Source: Mycolicibacterium bacteremicum (GTDB taxonomy: Bacteria; Actinomycetota; Actinomycetes; Mycobacteriales; Mycobacteriaceae). From it: 51,168 nt of DNA. The translations under genes were made by a program, and so were the position numbers. Below are positions 43,908-51,168 of the stretch, in pieces. Every line of letters begins with the position of its first letter. Position 1 is the stretch's first letter. The stretch lies in the NCBI RefSeq assembly GCF_002086115.1, contig NZ_MVHJ01000034.1, positions 1-51,168 of the forward strand, read 5' to 3'. The notes under the pieces are model-generated. The model worked only from the letters and a program-made list of their open reading frames with translations. It ran no database searches and had not been told where the DNA came from.

Positions 43908-44092
43908 CTTTCAAAAATGGAAGACGCAGGCAAGCGCCTGCAGACGGTCGCTCAGCGCGGCCCGCCGCTGGAGAAGTTTGATTGCGAGACCGACACTAGC
44001 GAGCATTCACATGAAATTGTCAGCTACGTCTTATTCTATGACGCAGCCCACACCGGTCGCCGATTCGCGAAAAGCGCTGCGCAGCAATGCAA

Positions 44093-44128
44093 CAGATGAA
44101 TTCAACTTCCTCAGTTTGAATTCATCTG
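44093..44128 (-). terminator. Hairpin overlapping the stop of the EEP-fold gene
   Basis: CAGATGAATTCAA (44093-44105) and TTGAATTCATCTG (44116-44128) are perfect 13-base arms with a 10-base loop that contains the stop codon of the next gene. It is likely an RNA 3'-end structure or terminator. Its AT-rich stem is unusual for this genome. Confidence 0.5.
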
Positions 44129-45091
44129 CGGCAACCCGAGATTGCCGACCACACCCAGATGATCTGAGCCCGGCACGTCGAATCGCTCAAAGGACAGGGG
44201 TTCGAATCCGCGTGCCAGAATACGGTCGATGGCAAGCACCGGCGGAATCAGGCGGTCCGCCGGAAAGGTGGGAACCACACCGGCCCCCACGTATTCGGCC
44301 GCATCGTGCAGCGGCGGAGCCCCGGCGCGTTGTGCGTTGGCAAGTAATTCACGGTACTGCTTGTGGTCATAGGTGGAGTTGAAGTCCGCACCGACCAGCA
44401 TCGGGTTCGCTTCGGCCTGCAATATCGGACGCAGCCGTTTCAGCTCGTGAACCCACTTCCAGGCCGGCTCCGGATAGGGCGGCAACGGGTGCAGGGCATA
44501 TACCGCAGTCGGTCCTACCCCGGGGACGTCGGCGAGCGCGCGCACATTGTTGAGCACGAAACCGTCCAGTCGGCCACAGTCACGCAGCGGATATCGGGAG
44601 TAGATTCCCGCCCCGCCGCCACCGGCGCGCGGCCGTTCGCAGGAGAATGGCAGCAGCCGGTCCAGGCCCGCGCCGGACAGCTCGGTCACCGCATGCTCGG
44701 TCAGTTCGATCACCGTGAGCAGGTCGACATCGCGACCGTCGACCGAATGGACCAGGGCAACCGGATCAGCTCCACCCAGTCGGATGTTCGCCTGCATCAG
44801 GCGTACCGACTCCGCCGGCACGCGTTCGCCGGCGGTGCCGTGGTACAGCGGCACCTGGGTGGCCAAGCCGACGATGAGGACGGCGGCAGCCGCCACGGCT
44901 GTCCGGCGCCGCCTGCCGATCAGCAGGAGCAGCAGCGCCGGTACCGCGAGGAGCACGGCGATCGGGGTGAAGGAGGCGATCCAGGCAACCGCGGTGCTCG
45001 TCACACCGACGAAGTGTGCACCGATGCCGGTGGCGGCGATCAGCAACAGCAGCCCGCCCAGGACGGCGGCCAGGAGGCGAAATCGGCGCAC
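44111..45091 (-). CDS. Membrane-anchored endonuclease/exonuclease/phosphatase-fold protein
   Basis: A 326-residue protein with three N-terminal membrane segments (about 7-24, 34-60, 65-82) and an extracytoplasmic EEP domain: RLMQANIRL, LLTVIELTE with the metal Glu, LVGADFNSTYDH (DxN), and the C-terminal GSDHLGVVGNL with the catalytic His. Members include DNases, inositol phosphatases and sphingomyelinase-like phosphodiesterases. The substrate outside the membrane cannot be predicted. It stops inside a hairpin and starts 19 bases after the isomerase-like gene, so the two may be co-transcribed. Confidence 0.87.
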   Translation of the reverse strand: MRRFRLLAAVLGGLLLLIAATGIGAHFVGVTSTAVAWIASFTPIAVLLAVPALLLLLIGRRRRTAVAAAAVLIVGLATQVPLYHGTAGERVPAESVRLMQANIRLGGADPVALVHSVDGRDVDLLTVIELTEHAVTELSGAGLDRLLPFSCERPRAGGGGAGIYSRYPLRDCGRLDGFVLNNVRALADVPGVGPTAVYALHPLPPYPEPAWKWVHELKRLRPILQAEANPMLVGADFNSTYDHKQYRELLANAQRAGAPPLHDAAEYVGAGVVPTFPADRLIPPVLAIDRILARGFEPLSFERFDVPGSDHLGVVGNLGLPQMNSN

Positions 45092-45115
45092 CGTGACGAA
45101 CGTACCGGGAATTCG

Positions 45116-45985
45116 TCAGGCAGTGCGGATCAGCGGCGTCCAGCCACTGTCGTCGACCGATGCGAGCACCTCGCGCGAAGCCCGTGCCGCTGCCGCAGCG
45201 CGTACCGCGGCCGGAGCGTCGCCCAGCAGGGGTGCCTCCACGCTGATCGGCAATCCGGTCGGCAGCGCGCGAAGCATCGACACCAGATCGATCCCGCCCT
45301 CGCCCGGCAACAACCGCGCCGACCGGCCCTGGTACATCAGTTCGGCCACACTTGTCGGCCGTTCCGTCGGCGCGTCACAGATCTGGGCGTACCGGATCCA
45401 ATCGCGCGGCAACGCCCGCAGTTCGGCGGGCGTGCTGCCGGCCCGGTCATAGTGGATCGCGTCGATCAGCAGGCCGACGGTGACCGGGCACTGCGCCACC
45501 AGCGCAGCACCCTCGTGCAGATTCCGCACCTCGGTCCAGGGCATCGGCTCGAGGTTGATCGTCAGCCCGAATTCTGCTGCCAGCAGGGACAACTGGGCGA
45601 GATTGTCCGCGGTGCGGACGTGGTCGGGATCGTAACCGGTGACCAGCACCTCGGCCGCACCCAGGTAGGCGCCGGTCTCCAGGAATCCTTCGAAATCGGG
45701 CCGCACGTCGGTGTCCGGGACCAGTCTGACGACCTCGATGTCCAACAGCTGCAGACCCGAATCATCAAGACGCCGTTTGGTTTCCCTGATCAGCGGCGTC
45801 AGCCCGATCGTCGGCCGAACGGGCTCCTGCCCGGTGGCCCTGATGAGCCGCAGCCCGACGGCGTCAAAACCGGTGGCCGCTGCGCAGCTGACCAGTTCGG
45901 CCGGGTCCAGTTCCAGCGCAGTGAGCGGTGCCAGCGAAAGAAGGCGTCCTCCGTCATGACCCTGAGGCTGCGCCTGCATGCCCAT
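45116..45985 (-). CDS. Sugar phosphate isomerase/epimerase-like TIM barrel
   Basis: A 289-residue member of the AP-endonuclease-2/xylose-isomerase-like superfamily. Conserved metal-binding carboxylates appear in NLEPMPW, GLLIDAIHYDRAG and YAQICDAPTE, and in ISVEAPL near the C-terminus. The family includes hydroxypyruvate isomerase, inosose dehydratase-like and sugar epimerase enzymes; the substrate is unknown. ATG 45985 has AGGAG six bases upstream; a GTG one codon earlier is possible. It lies at the right end of the accessory region. Confidence 0.82.
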   Translation of the reverse strand: MGMQAQPQGHDGGRLLSLAPLTALELDPAELVSCAAATGFDAVGLRLIRATGQEPVRPTIGLTPLIRETKRRLDDSGLQLLDIEVVRLVPDTDVRPDFEGFLETGAYLGAAEVLVTGYDPDHVRTADNLAQLSLLAAEFGLTINLEPMPWTEVRNLHEGAALVAQCPVTVGLLIDAIHYDRAGSTPAELRALPRDWIRYAQICDAPTERPTSVAELMYQGRSARLLPGEGGIDLVSMLRALPTGLPISVEAPLLGDAPAAVRAAAAARASREVLASVDDSGWTPLIRTA

Positions 45986-46138
45986 CACCCTCTCCTGTCC
46001 GAACCAGCGGGAAACTGCGGGAATACCGCTACGCCGGCCATCATCGCGGATCGGAGATCGGAATGGGGGGCTACCTTTTACGCACGGGACATATCCGGCG
46101 CGCTCGATGTGCTCACCCGGGTCGGGTGATTCAGCAAA

Positions 46139-46288
46139 TCAGCAGCGTTCCAGGCCGGGCTGCATGATGATGGGGGTACGCCGGTGGATCTCCGCCGGGG
46201 TTCCCATGCGCAGCAGGTCCAGGATCAACGTTCGAACGGTCTGGGGGTTCATCGGGCCGGTATTGAGCCAGTCCTGCAGAGCAGTCAT
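46139..46288 (-). CDS. Small 49-residue protein, unrecognised
   Basis: ATG 46288 is preceded by AAAGGA at eight bases' spacing. The 49 codons have about 83 percent G or C in the third position, as real genes here do. The product begins MTALQDWLNTGPMNP and ends IIMQPGLERC, with a central amphipathic helix (VRTLILDLLRMG) and a C-terminal cysteine. It has no signal or membrane segment. A TAGAAT -10 at 46349-46354 lies about 60 bases upstream of the start. Standing alone between the sugar-isomerase gene and ribD, it could be a regulatory or modified peptide. I do not recognise it. Confidence 0.6.
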   Translation of the reverse strand: MTALQDWLNTGPMNPQTVRTLILDLLRMGTPAEIHRRTPIIMQPGLERC

Positions 46289-46348
46289 GCTCACGTCCTT
46301 TGCTAGTGCTCATCACGCGCTACTCGTCGGTGAAGGGCGCTCGCTCGA

Positions 46349-46354
46349 ATTCTA
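46349..46354 (-). promoter_or_regulatory. Candidate -10 for the 49-residue gene
   Basis: TAGAAT on the minus strand fits TANNNT. A weak -35 (CCGACC) lies about 18 bases upstream. A leader of roughly 55 bases would precede the ATG at 46288. The 180-base gap to ribD otherwise shows nothing. Confidence 0.35.
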
Positions 46355-46468
46355 CCGGCGCCCGTTGGGCACGGTCGGCCGCAACACCCGGGACCGACGC
46401 TGCGACCAGCAGGTTCGGCACAACTCACACCCGATGGCCGAGTGTGCGTGCGCTCACATGCGCGTCGG

Positions 46469-47470
46469 TCAGTGCGGCACCAGACTGAGCCGGACATCGG
46501 GTCCGATGGGTTCGATCGCATCGAAGCGCCAACGCTGCGCTCCGGCCATGCTCAGCACGCCGACGTCGTCGACGGCGGTGATCGGACCACCGAGCAGGAT
46601 GGGTGCCACATAGGCCAGGATCCGGTCGATCACGCCGGCCCGTAGGAATGCGCCGGCCAGTGTGGGACCACCCTCGAGCAGGACCGCGGTGCGGTCGGAC
46701 AGCGCCTTGACCACCTCGTGCGGATCGCGGGTCCGGATCACCATCGTACGGGTGTCGTCGTTGAGAACGTTTGCCTCCGAGGAGATCTCGCGCTCCCCCA
46801 CCACAACTCGCAAGGGTTGCCGCTCGGCCAGGCTGCCGTCTGGCAGCCGGGCCGTCAGGGTCGGGTCGTCGAAGAACACCGTGCCGGTGCCCACCACGAT
46901 GGCTTCCACCACCGCGCGGTGGCGATGCACATCCGCGCGGGCGGCGTCGCTGGTGATCCATTGACTGCTGCCGTCCGCGGCGGCGCTGCGGCCGTCGACG
47001 CTGGTGGCGAACTTCCAGGTGATGTGCGGCAGGCCGGTGCGCTGTTTGTGCAGCCATTCCCGCAGCGGGCCGCCGGCGACCTCGGCGCTCAACACGCCGG
47101 ACCGGACGTCCACACCGGCGTCGCGTAACCGGGCCGAACCACCCGCAGCGACCGGATTCGGGTCCTCGACCGCGTAGACCACGCGCGCAACACCGGCGGC
47201 GAGCAGGCCGTCAACACAGGGCGGGGTGCGCCCATGGTGGTTGCACGGCTCCATTGTCACCACCGCGGTACCGCCACGGGCCAAGTCCCCGGCCCGGCGC
47301 ATGGCCACCACCTCGGCATGTGCGCCTCCGGTCGGCTGCGTCGCGCCGACACCGACCACCTCGCCGGCGGCATCGAGGATCACCGCACCGACCGGCGGAT
47401 TCGGATACGTCGCACCCTTGACCCGCTCGGACTGTTCGATGGCCAGCCGCATCGCGGCGTCGGGGGTCAT
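46469..47470 (-). CDS. ribD: Bifunctional riboflavin deaminase/reductase RibD
   Basis: Deaminates then reduces the pyrimidine intermediate from GTP cyclohydrolase II. The N-terminal deaminase (1-145) shows the zinc site HAEVVAMRRAG and PCNHHGRTPPC. The C-terminal reductase shows WKFATSVDGRSAAADGSSQWIT, VGTGTVFFDDPTLT and LEGGPTLAGAFL. At 333 residues it corresponds to Rv1409 (ribG). The ATG at 47470 overlaps the rpe stop as ATGA. It is separated from the other rib genes by lprG-p55 and the accessory cluster. Confidence 0.96.
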   Translation of the reverse strand: MTPDAAMRLAIEQSERVKGATYPNPPVGAVILDAAGEVVGVGATQPTGGAHAEVVAMRRAGDLARGGTAVVTMEPCNHHGRTPPCVDGLLAAGVARVVYAVEDPNPVAAGGSARLRDAGVDVRSGVLSAEVAGGPLREWLHKQRTGLPHITWKFATSVDGRSAAADGSSQWITSDAARADVHRHRAVVEAIVVGTGTVFFDDPTLTARLPDGSLAERQPLRVVVGEREISSEANVLNDDTRTMVIRTRDPHEVVKALSDRTAVLLEGGPTLAGAFLRAGVIDRILAYVAPILLGGPITAVDDVGVLSMAGAQRWRFDAIEPIGPDVRLSLVPH

Positions 47471-48159
47471 AAGGTCAGGTGAGGCGAGGCCGCGGCGGCC
47501 TGCCGGCGCAGCCGCGCCACCGCATCGGCGGGATCGTCGGCGCTGTAGACGGCGGATCCGGCCACGAAACAGTCCACCCCGGCCTCGGCCGCCTCTTCGA
47601 TGGTGTCGGCGTTGATACCGCCGTCGATCTCCACCACGATGGTCAGCTCACCCGCATCCACCAGTCGGCGCGCGGTTGCGACCTTGACCAGCACCTCGGG
47701 GATGAACTTCTGTCCGCCGAAACCCGGCTCGACCGACATCACCAGCAGGGTGTCGAATTCACGGAGGATCTCCAGGTAGGGCTCCAGCGGGGTACCGGGC
47801 TTCACCGAGAGTCCGGCCTTGGCCCCAGCGGCGCGGATGTCGCGAGCCACCGCGATCGGGTTGTCGGTCGCCTCGGCGTGGAAGGTGACGTTGTAGGCGC
47901 CGGCCTCGGCATACGGCGGGGCCCACCGTTCGGGCTGCTCGATCATCAGATGGCAGTCCATCGGGATGTCGGTCGCCTTGAGCAGGCTCTCCACCACCGG
48001 CAGTCCGAGCGTCAGGTTCGGCACGAAGTGGTTGTCCATCACGTCCACGTGCAACCAGTCGGCACCGGACACCGCGGCCACCTCATCGGAGAGCCGAGCG
48101 AAATCCGCGGACAGGATGGACGGGGCGATCAGCGGGGCGCCGGAAGATTGACCTGCCAT
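47467..48159 (-). CDS. rpe: Ribulose-phosphate 3-epimerase
   Basis: Interconverts ribulose 5-phosphate and xylulose 5-phosphate in the pentose phosphate pathway; its substrate is also the precursor used by RibBA. The 230-residue TIM barrel shows APSILSADFARL, LHVDVMDNHFVPNLT with metal-binding His and Asp, MSVEPGFGGQKF and EIDGGINADT with the catalytic Asp. ATG 48159; its stop overlaps the ribD start. The 75-base gap after rsmB holds a pair of 19-base direct repeats. Confidence 0.97.
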   Translation of the reverse strand: MAGQSSGAPLIAPSILSADFARLSDEVAAVSGADWLHVDVMDNHFVPNLTLGLPVVESLLKATDIPMDCHLMIEQPERWAPPYAEAGAYNVTFHAEATDNPIAVARDIRAAGAKAGLSVKPGTPLEPYLEILREFDTLLVMSVEPGFGGQKFIPEVLVKVATARRLVDAGELTIVVEIDGGINADTIEEAAEAGVDCFVAGSAVYSADDPADAVARLRRQAAAASPHLTL

Positions 48160-48184
48160 GGCGGTCAGCCTACTTTTTCCGGAT

Positions 48185-48232
48185 CCCGTCGCTGCGCTCG
48201 CCCTCAGTCATTTCCCGTCGCTGCGCTCGCCC
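48185..48232. repeat. Two 19-base direct repeats, 29 bases apart
   Basis: CCCGTCGCTGCGCTCGCCC occurs at 48185-48203 and again at 48214-48232 in the rsmB-rpe gap. The core GCGAGCGCAGCG resembles the degenerate CTCGCT repeats in the rapZ-yvcK gap and is probably a dispersed mycobacterial intergenic element of unknown role. Confidence 0.7.
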
Positions 48233-48234
48233 CG

Positions 48235-49671
48235 TCAATCAACCCCAGGGCCGACGCGCAGCGCCGCGGCGAACATCGCGTCGGTGCCGTGCCGATGCGG
48301 CCACAACTGCACATACGGCCCGTCCCCCAGCCGGTCGACCCCGGGGAAGAACTCCCGGGTGTCCAGCGCCGTCACCGGATGCCGGCGCAGCGCATCGGCG
48401 ACCACGCCGACGGTCTCCGCCAGGTGCGGCGAGCACGTCGCGTACAGCACCACCCCGCCCGGCCGGGTGAGCCCGATCGCCGAGCCCAGCAGTTCACGCT
48501 GTAACCGCCCCAGGGCAGGCACGTCACCGGGTTGTCGCCGCCAGCGCGCCTCGGGCCGCCGCCGCAGCGCGCCCAGCCCGGTGCACGGCGCGTCCACCAG
48601 CACCCGATCGAAACTGCCTGGCGGCAAACCGGTCTCGCGTCCGTCCACCCGCAGCACGTCGACCGGCAGACCCGCGGTGTTCTGCACCACGAAGTCGGCA
48701 CGATGTTCGGCCGGCTCCACCGCGGTGACCCGGGCCGCGCCTGGGGCCAACGCACCGATCAGCGCGGTCTTCCCACCCGGGCCGGAGCACAGGTCCAGCC
48801 ACCGGCCGCCGTCCTCGCCGTCGACGGTGGCCAGTGTCAACGCCCGCGCCACCAACTGAGAGCCCTCGTCCTGCACCAGTGCCGTGCCCGCGCGCACCGC
48901 GGCGACCTCGCCCGGATCGCCGCCGGGCAGATACACCGCATGAGGCGAGTACCGGCCGACGGTGCCGCCGGTCTGCTCGGCCAGCTCGGCCGCGGTCAAC
49001 ACGCCCGGCCGGGCCACCAGATGCACCACCGGGCGCTCGTCGTCGCTGGCCAGCAACGCACCGAGTTCACCGGCCTGGGTCCCCAAGGCGTCGACGAAGG
49101 CCTGCGCCACCCAGCGCGGATGAGCGTGCACGAACGCCGCGTTGCCCACCGGATCGGTACCCGCCGGCGGTGCCAGCTCGGCCACCCAGGCCGCCTCGTC
49201 CTGTCCCGCGATCTTGCGCAGAACCCCGTTGACGAAACCCGCCCGCACCGCATCGAATTCGATACCCGCCTGATCGACGGTGGTATCCACCGCGGCGTGC
49301 GCATCCACCCGGGTGCGCAGCAACTGGTAGGCGCCCAGGCGCAACAGGTCCAGCAGCACCGGGTCGATCCGGTCGGTCGGCCGCCCGGCGGCCGCGCTGA
49401 TGACGGCGTCCAGCAACCCGCGCACCCGGCAGGTTCCATAGGCCAACTCGGTGGCGAAAGCGGCATCGCGACCGGTGATTCCGCGTTCCCGCAGCAGCAC
49501 CGGCAGCGTCAGGTTGGCGTAGGCGTCCCGCTCGGTGACCGCGCGCAGGGTGTCGAAGGCGGCGCGGCGCGCGGGATCCAACGGGGTGCGCTGGGGCCCC
49601 TTGCGCTGCGGACCCCGCTGGCCCTGGCGTTGCGGCGGACGCGCTCCGCGGCCCTGACCCGGGCGGCTCAC
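48235..49671 (-). CDS. rsmB: 16S rRNA (cytosine-967-C5)-methyltransferase
   Basis: A 478-residue Fmu/RsmB-type enzyme: a Gln/Gly/Arg-rich N-terminal tail (about 1-28), an NusB-like RNA-binding domain (about 35-180) and a SAM methyltransferase domain with DLCSGPGGKTALIGALA, DAPCTGLGALRRRPEARW (first catalytic Cys) and YATCSPHLAETVGV (second Cys, nucleophile). The GTG at 49671 overlaps the fmt stop as GTGA, the common fmt-rsmB pairing. In M. tuberculosis the matching gene is fmu (Rv1407). Confidence 0.95.
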   Translation of the reverse strand: MSRPGQGRGARPPQRQGQRGPQRKGPQRTPLDPARRAAFDTLRAVTERDAYANLTLPVLLRERGITGRDAAFATELAYGTCRVRGLLDAVISAAAGRPTDRIDPVLLDLLRLGAYQLLRTRVDAHAAVDTTVDQAGIEFDAVRAGFVNGVLRKIAGQDEAAWVAELAPPAGTDPVGNAAFVHAHPRWVAQAFVDALGTQAGELGALLASDDERPVVHLVARPGVLTAAELAEQTGGTVGRYSPHAVYLPGGDPGEVAAVRAGTALVQDEGSQLVARALTLATVDGEDGGRWLDLCSGPGGKTALIGALAPGAARVTAVEPAEHRADFVVQNTAGLPVDVLRVDGRETGLPPGSFDRVLVDAPCTGLGALRRRPEARWRRQPGDVPALGRLQRELLGSAIGLTRPGGVVLYATCSPHLAETVGVVADALRRHPVTALDTREFFPGVDRLGDGPYVQLWPHRHGTDAMFAAALRVGPGVD

Positions 49672-50594
49672 AGCGCACGCACCGATGCATCCGGCCGCGC
49701 CCCGCGCGCCCAGTCCGCGGCGTTCATCGGCTTCTTACCGGGTGGCTGAATCCAGCTGAGCGACACGGCATTCGAACCGGTACCGATCCACACCTCACGT
49801 TTGCCCACCTCGATCTCCCCGACGGCGAGCACCTTGCCCTCGTCGGGGCGCACCGGACCGACCTTGACCCGCGCCTCCCCGATCATCGTCCAGGCACCGG
49901 GATTCGGGGTCACCGCGCGGATGCGGCGGTCCACCACGTGGGCGGGCAGGTCCCAGCGCACCCGCGCCTCCTCCACGGTGATCTTCGGAGCCACTGTGAC
50001 GCCCTCGGCGGGCTGCCGTACCGGCGTCAGCGAACCGTCGGCGATGCCGTCCATGGTCGCCTCCAACAGTCCGGCGCCCGAAACAGAAAGCCGCTCAAGC
50101 AGATCCCCGGCGGTGTCGGTCGGCTGCACGGTCTCGGTGACGACCCCGAAGATGGGTCCGGAATCCAGGTCGCGTTCGATGCGGAAGGTGGTCGCACCGG
50201 TGACGGTGTCGCCGGCGGCGATCGCGGCCTGCACCGGTGCGGCGCCACGCCAGGCCGGCAGCAACGAGAAGTGCAGGTTCACCCAGCCGTGGGCGGGGAC
50301 CGCCAGCAGCTCGTCCCGCAACAACGCGCCGTAGGCCACCACGGCGCACGCATCGGGTGCCAGTTCGGCGAGTTCGGCCACGAACTCCGCGCTGTTGGGT
50401 CGCTCGGGCTTGAGCACCGCGATGCCATGCTCGGCGGCGAACTGCGCGACCGGGGACGGTGCCGGCGTGCCGCGGCGCCCGGCCGCCGCGTCCGGACGGG
50501 TCAGCACCGCGATGACGTCATGGTTCGCGGAGTCGACCAGTCGGCGCAGCGCGGGCAGCGCGGGGTCCGGGGTGCCGGCAAAAAGGAGACGCAC
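49668..50594 (-). CDS. fmt: Methionyl-tRNA formyltransferase
   Basis: Formylates initiator Met-tRNA with 10-formyl-tetrahydrofolate. The 308-residue product has LLFAGTPDPALPALR at the N-terminus, the catalytic segment WVNLHFSLLPAWRGAAPVQ (Asn, His), GATTFRIERDLDSGPI with the catalytic Asp, and a C-terminal OB-like tRNA-binding domain. ATG 50594 gives the normal start. It lies nine bases from the LemA stop on the same strand. Confidence 0.97.
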   Translation of the reverse strand: MRLLFAGTPDPALPALRRLVDSANHDVIAVLTRPDAAAGRRGTPAPSPVAQFAAEHGIAVLKPERPNSAEFVAELAELAPDACAVVAYGALLRDELLAVPAHGWVNLHFSLLPAWRGAAPVQAAIAAGDTVTGATTFRIERDLDSGPIFGVVTETVQPTDTAGDLLERLSVSGAGLLEATMDGIADGSLTPVRQPAEGVTVAPKITVEEARVRWDLPAHVVDRRIRAVTPNPGAWTMIGEARVKVGPVRPDEGKVLAVGEIEVGKREVWIGTGSNAVSLSWIQPPGKKPMNAADWARGARPDASVRAL

Positions 50595-50603
50595 CGCGCC
50601 AGT

Positions 50604-51146
50604 CTAGGTAAGCCGCGGTGTCTGGTAGAACTCGCGCTCGCTCACCCCGGCGATGGGAGCGACGAACATCCACGGCATCGTGGTGATCAGCCGGTTCACC
50701 GCGGCCACGGCGTCGTTGTAGTACTGGCGTGCGAAAGCCAGTTTGTTCTCGGTGTCGGTCAGGGTCTGCTGCAGGTTCAGGAAGTTGTTCGACGAGCTGA
50801 GCTGCGGGTAGCCCTGCCCGAGCGCGAGCACGCGGCCGACCGCGCTGTCGAGGTGTCCCTCGGCCGCACTGCGCTGGGCCACCGACGCACCGCCGGTGGC
50901 GGCATCGAGCTCGGCGCCGGCCCGGGCCACGCGGTTGAGCACGGCCTGTTCGTGGGCGGCGACGGTGCCGACGGTGTGCACCAGGCTGGGGATCAACGAG
51001 GCGCGGCGGGTCAGTTCGACGTCGATACCGGACAACGCCTCGGACACCCGGATGTCGGCGGACCTGAGTTTGTTGTAGCCGACCACGATGACGATCAGCA
51101 CCGCCAGCGCGATCAGCAGCACCAGAACGAGCACGGCCCTCACCAT
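50604..51146 (-). CDS. LemA family membrane protein
   Basis: A 180-residue LemA-type protein: one N-terminal membrane segment (about 4-24) followed by a long helical bundle (YNKLRSADIRVSEALSGID, LIPSLVHTVGTVAAHEQ, YPQLSSSNNFLNLQQTLTDTENKLAFARQYYNDAVAAVN) and a short C-terminal REFYQ tail. The molecular role of LemA proteins is not established. ATG 51146 has GGGGAGG about nine bases upstream. Close spacing to fmt suggests a shared transcript; the next gene upstream is outside the window. Confidence 0.92.
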   Translation of the reverse strand: MVRAVLVLVLLIALAVLIVIVVGYNKLRSADIRVSEALSGIDVELTRRASLIPSLVHTVGTVAAHEQAVLNRVARAGAELDAATGGASVAQRSAAEGHLDSAVGRVLALGQGYPQLSSSNNFLNLQQTLTDTENKLAFARQYYNDAVAAVNRLITTMPWMFVAPIAGVSEREFYQTPRLT

Positions 51147-51168
51147 GAGCCACCACCTCCCCCTCCGC

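Noticed and set aside
46131..46316. 61-codon frame overlapping the 49-codon gene
   Set aside because: Its composition (Pro, His, Arg rich) is that of a shadow frame, and the other frame has the better ribosome-binding site and GC3.

Overview
The window looks like the chromosome of a fast-growing mycobacterium (Mycolicibacterium type). It is GC-rich with high third-position GC and frequent GTG starts. The housekeeping genes follow the mycobacterial order known from the M. tuberculosis Rv1405-Rv1440 region, read in reverse: secG, tpiA, pgk, gap, whiA, yvcK, rapZ, uvrC, then ribH/ribBA, ribE, lprG-p55, ribD, rpe, rsmB, fmt. The species assignment is an inference from synteny and family resemblance. 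No database search was possible.

Layout. (1) 1-406: edge region with a perfect mycobacterial LexA/SOS box. (2) 407-11759, minus strand: ppc and secG, the lower-glycolysis run gap-pgk-tpiA, then uvrC-rapZ-yvcK-whiA, joined by short overlaps. (3) 11769-15089, minus strand: a translationally coupled trio of a class-IV-aminotransferase-like protein that lacks the catalytic lysine, a MurL-type UDP-MurNAc-L-Ala-L-Glu epimerase and a MurD2-type L-Glu ligase. This is a candidate second route to D-Glu in peptidoglycan, placed where M. tuberculosis has other genes. (4) 15141-17797: a GNAT, a PH-domain membrane protein, ribH and ribBA. (5) 17978-24738: two Ig/cadherin-like repeat proteins. The larger carries tandem DNA repeats with an exact 573-bp (191-codon) period. 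The smaller has a perfect Shine-Dalgarno set for an ATC codon instead of ATG/GTG. (6) 25327-28292: ribE, with the divergent lprG-p55 lipid/drug export pair.

(7) 28386-40242: an accessory cluster and the most unusual part of the window. It holds a condensation-domain-like acyltransferase, two family-2 glycosyltransferases, a small membrane protein, a GH16 glucanase-like lipoprotein, a large polytopic membrane protein (possible polymerase or GT-C enzyme), a DUF998-like membrane protein, and a single 1292-residue protein joining a Wzx/MOP-type flippase to an NRPS module (adenylation, carrier, thioesterase). Two IdeR-box-like sequences (15/19 matches each to the consensus) lie in front of the glycosyltransferase operon and in the divergent promoter before the flippase-NRPS gene. 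This suggests iron-controlled production and export of an aminoacylated or acylated glycan or glycolipid. A strong bidirectional terminator closes this part.

(8) 40395-45985, minus strand: an exported protein with a Lys/Ala/Asp repeat tail, an FkbM methyltransferase, a dolichol-phosphate-mannose-type glycosyltransferase, an endonuclease/exonuclease/phosphatase-fold protein and a TIM-barrel sugar isomerase-like protein. (9) 46139-46288: an undescribed-looking 49-codon gene with a good ribosome-binding site. (10) 46469-51146, minus strand: ribD, rpe, rsmB, fmt and a LemA protein.

Riboflavin synthesis genes (ribBA, ribH, ribE, ribD) are all present but separated by insertions (5) and (7). No rRNA, tRNA, CRISPR array, insertion sequence or FMN riboswitch was seen.
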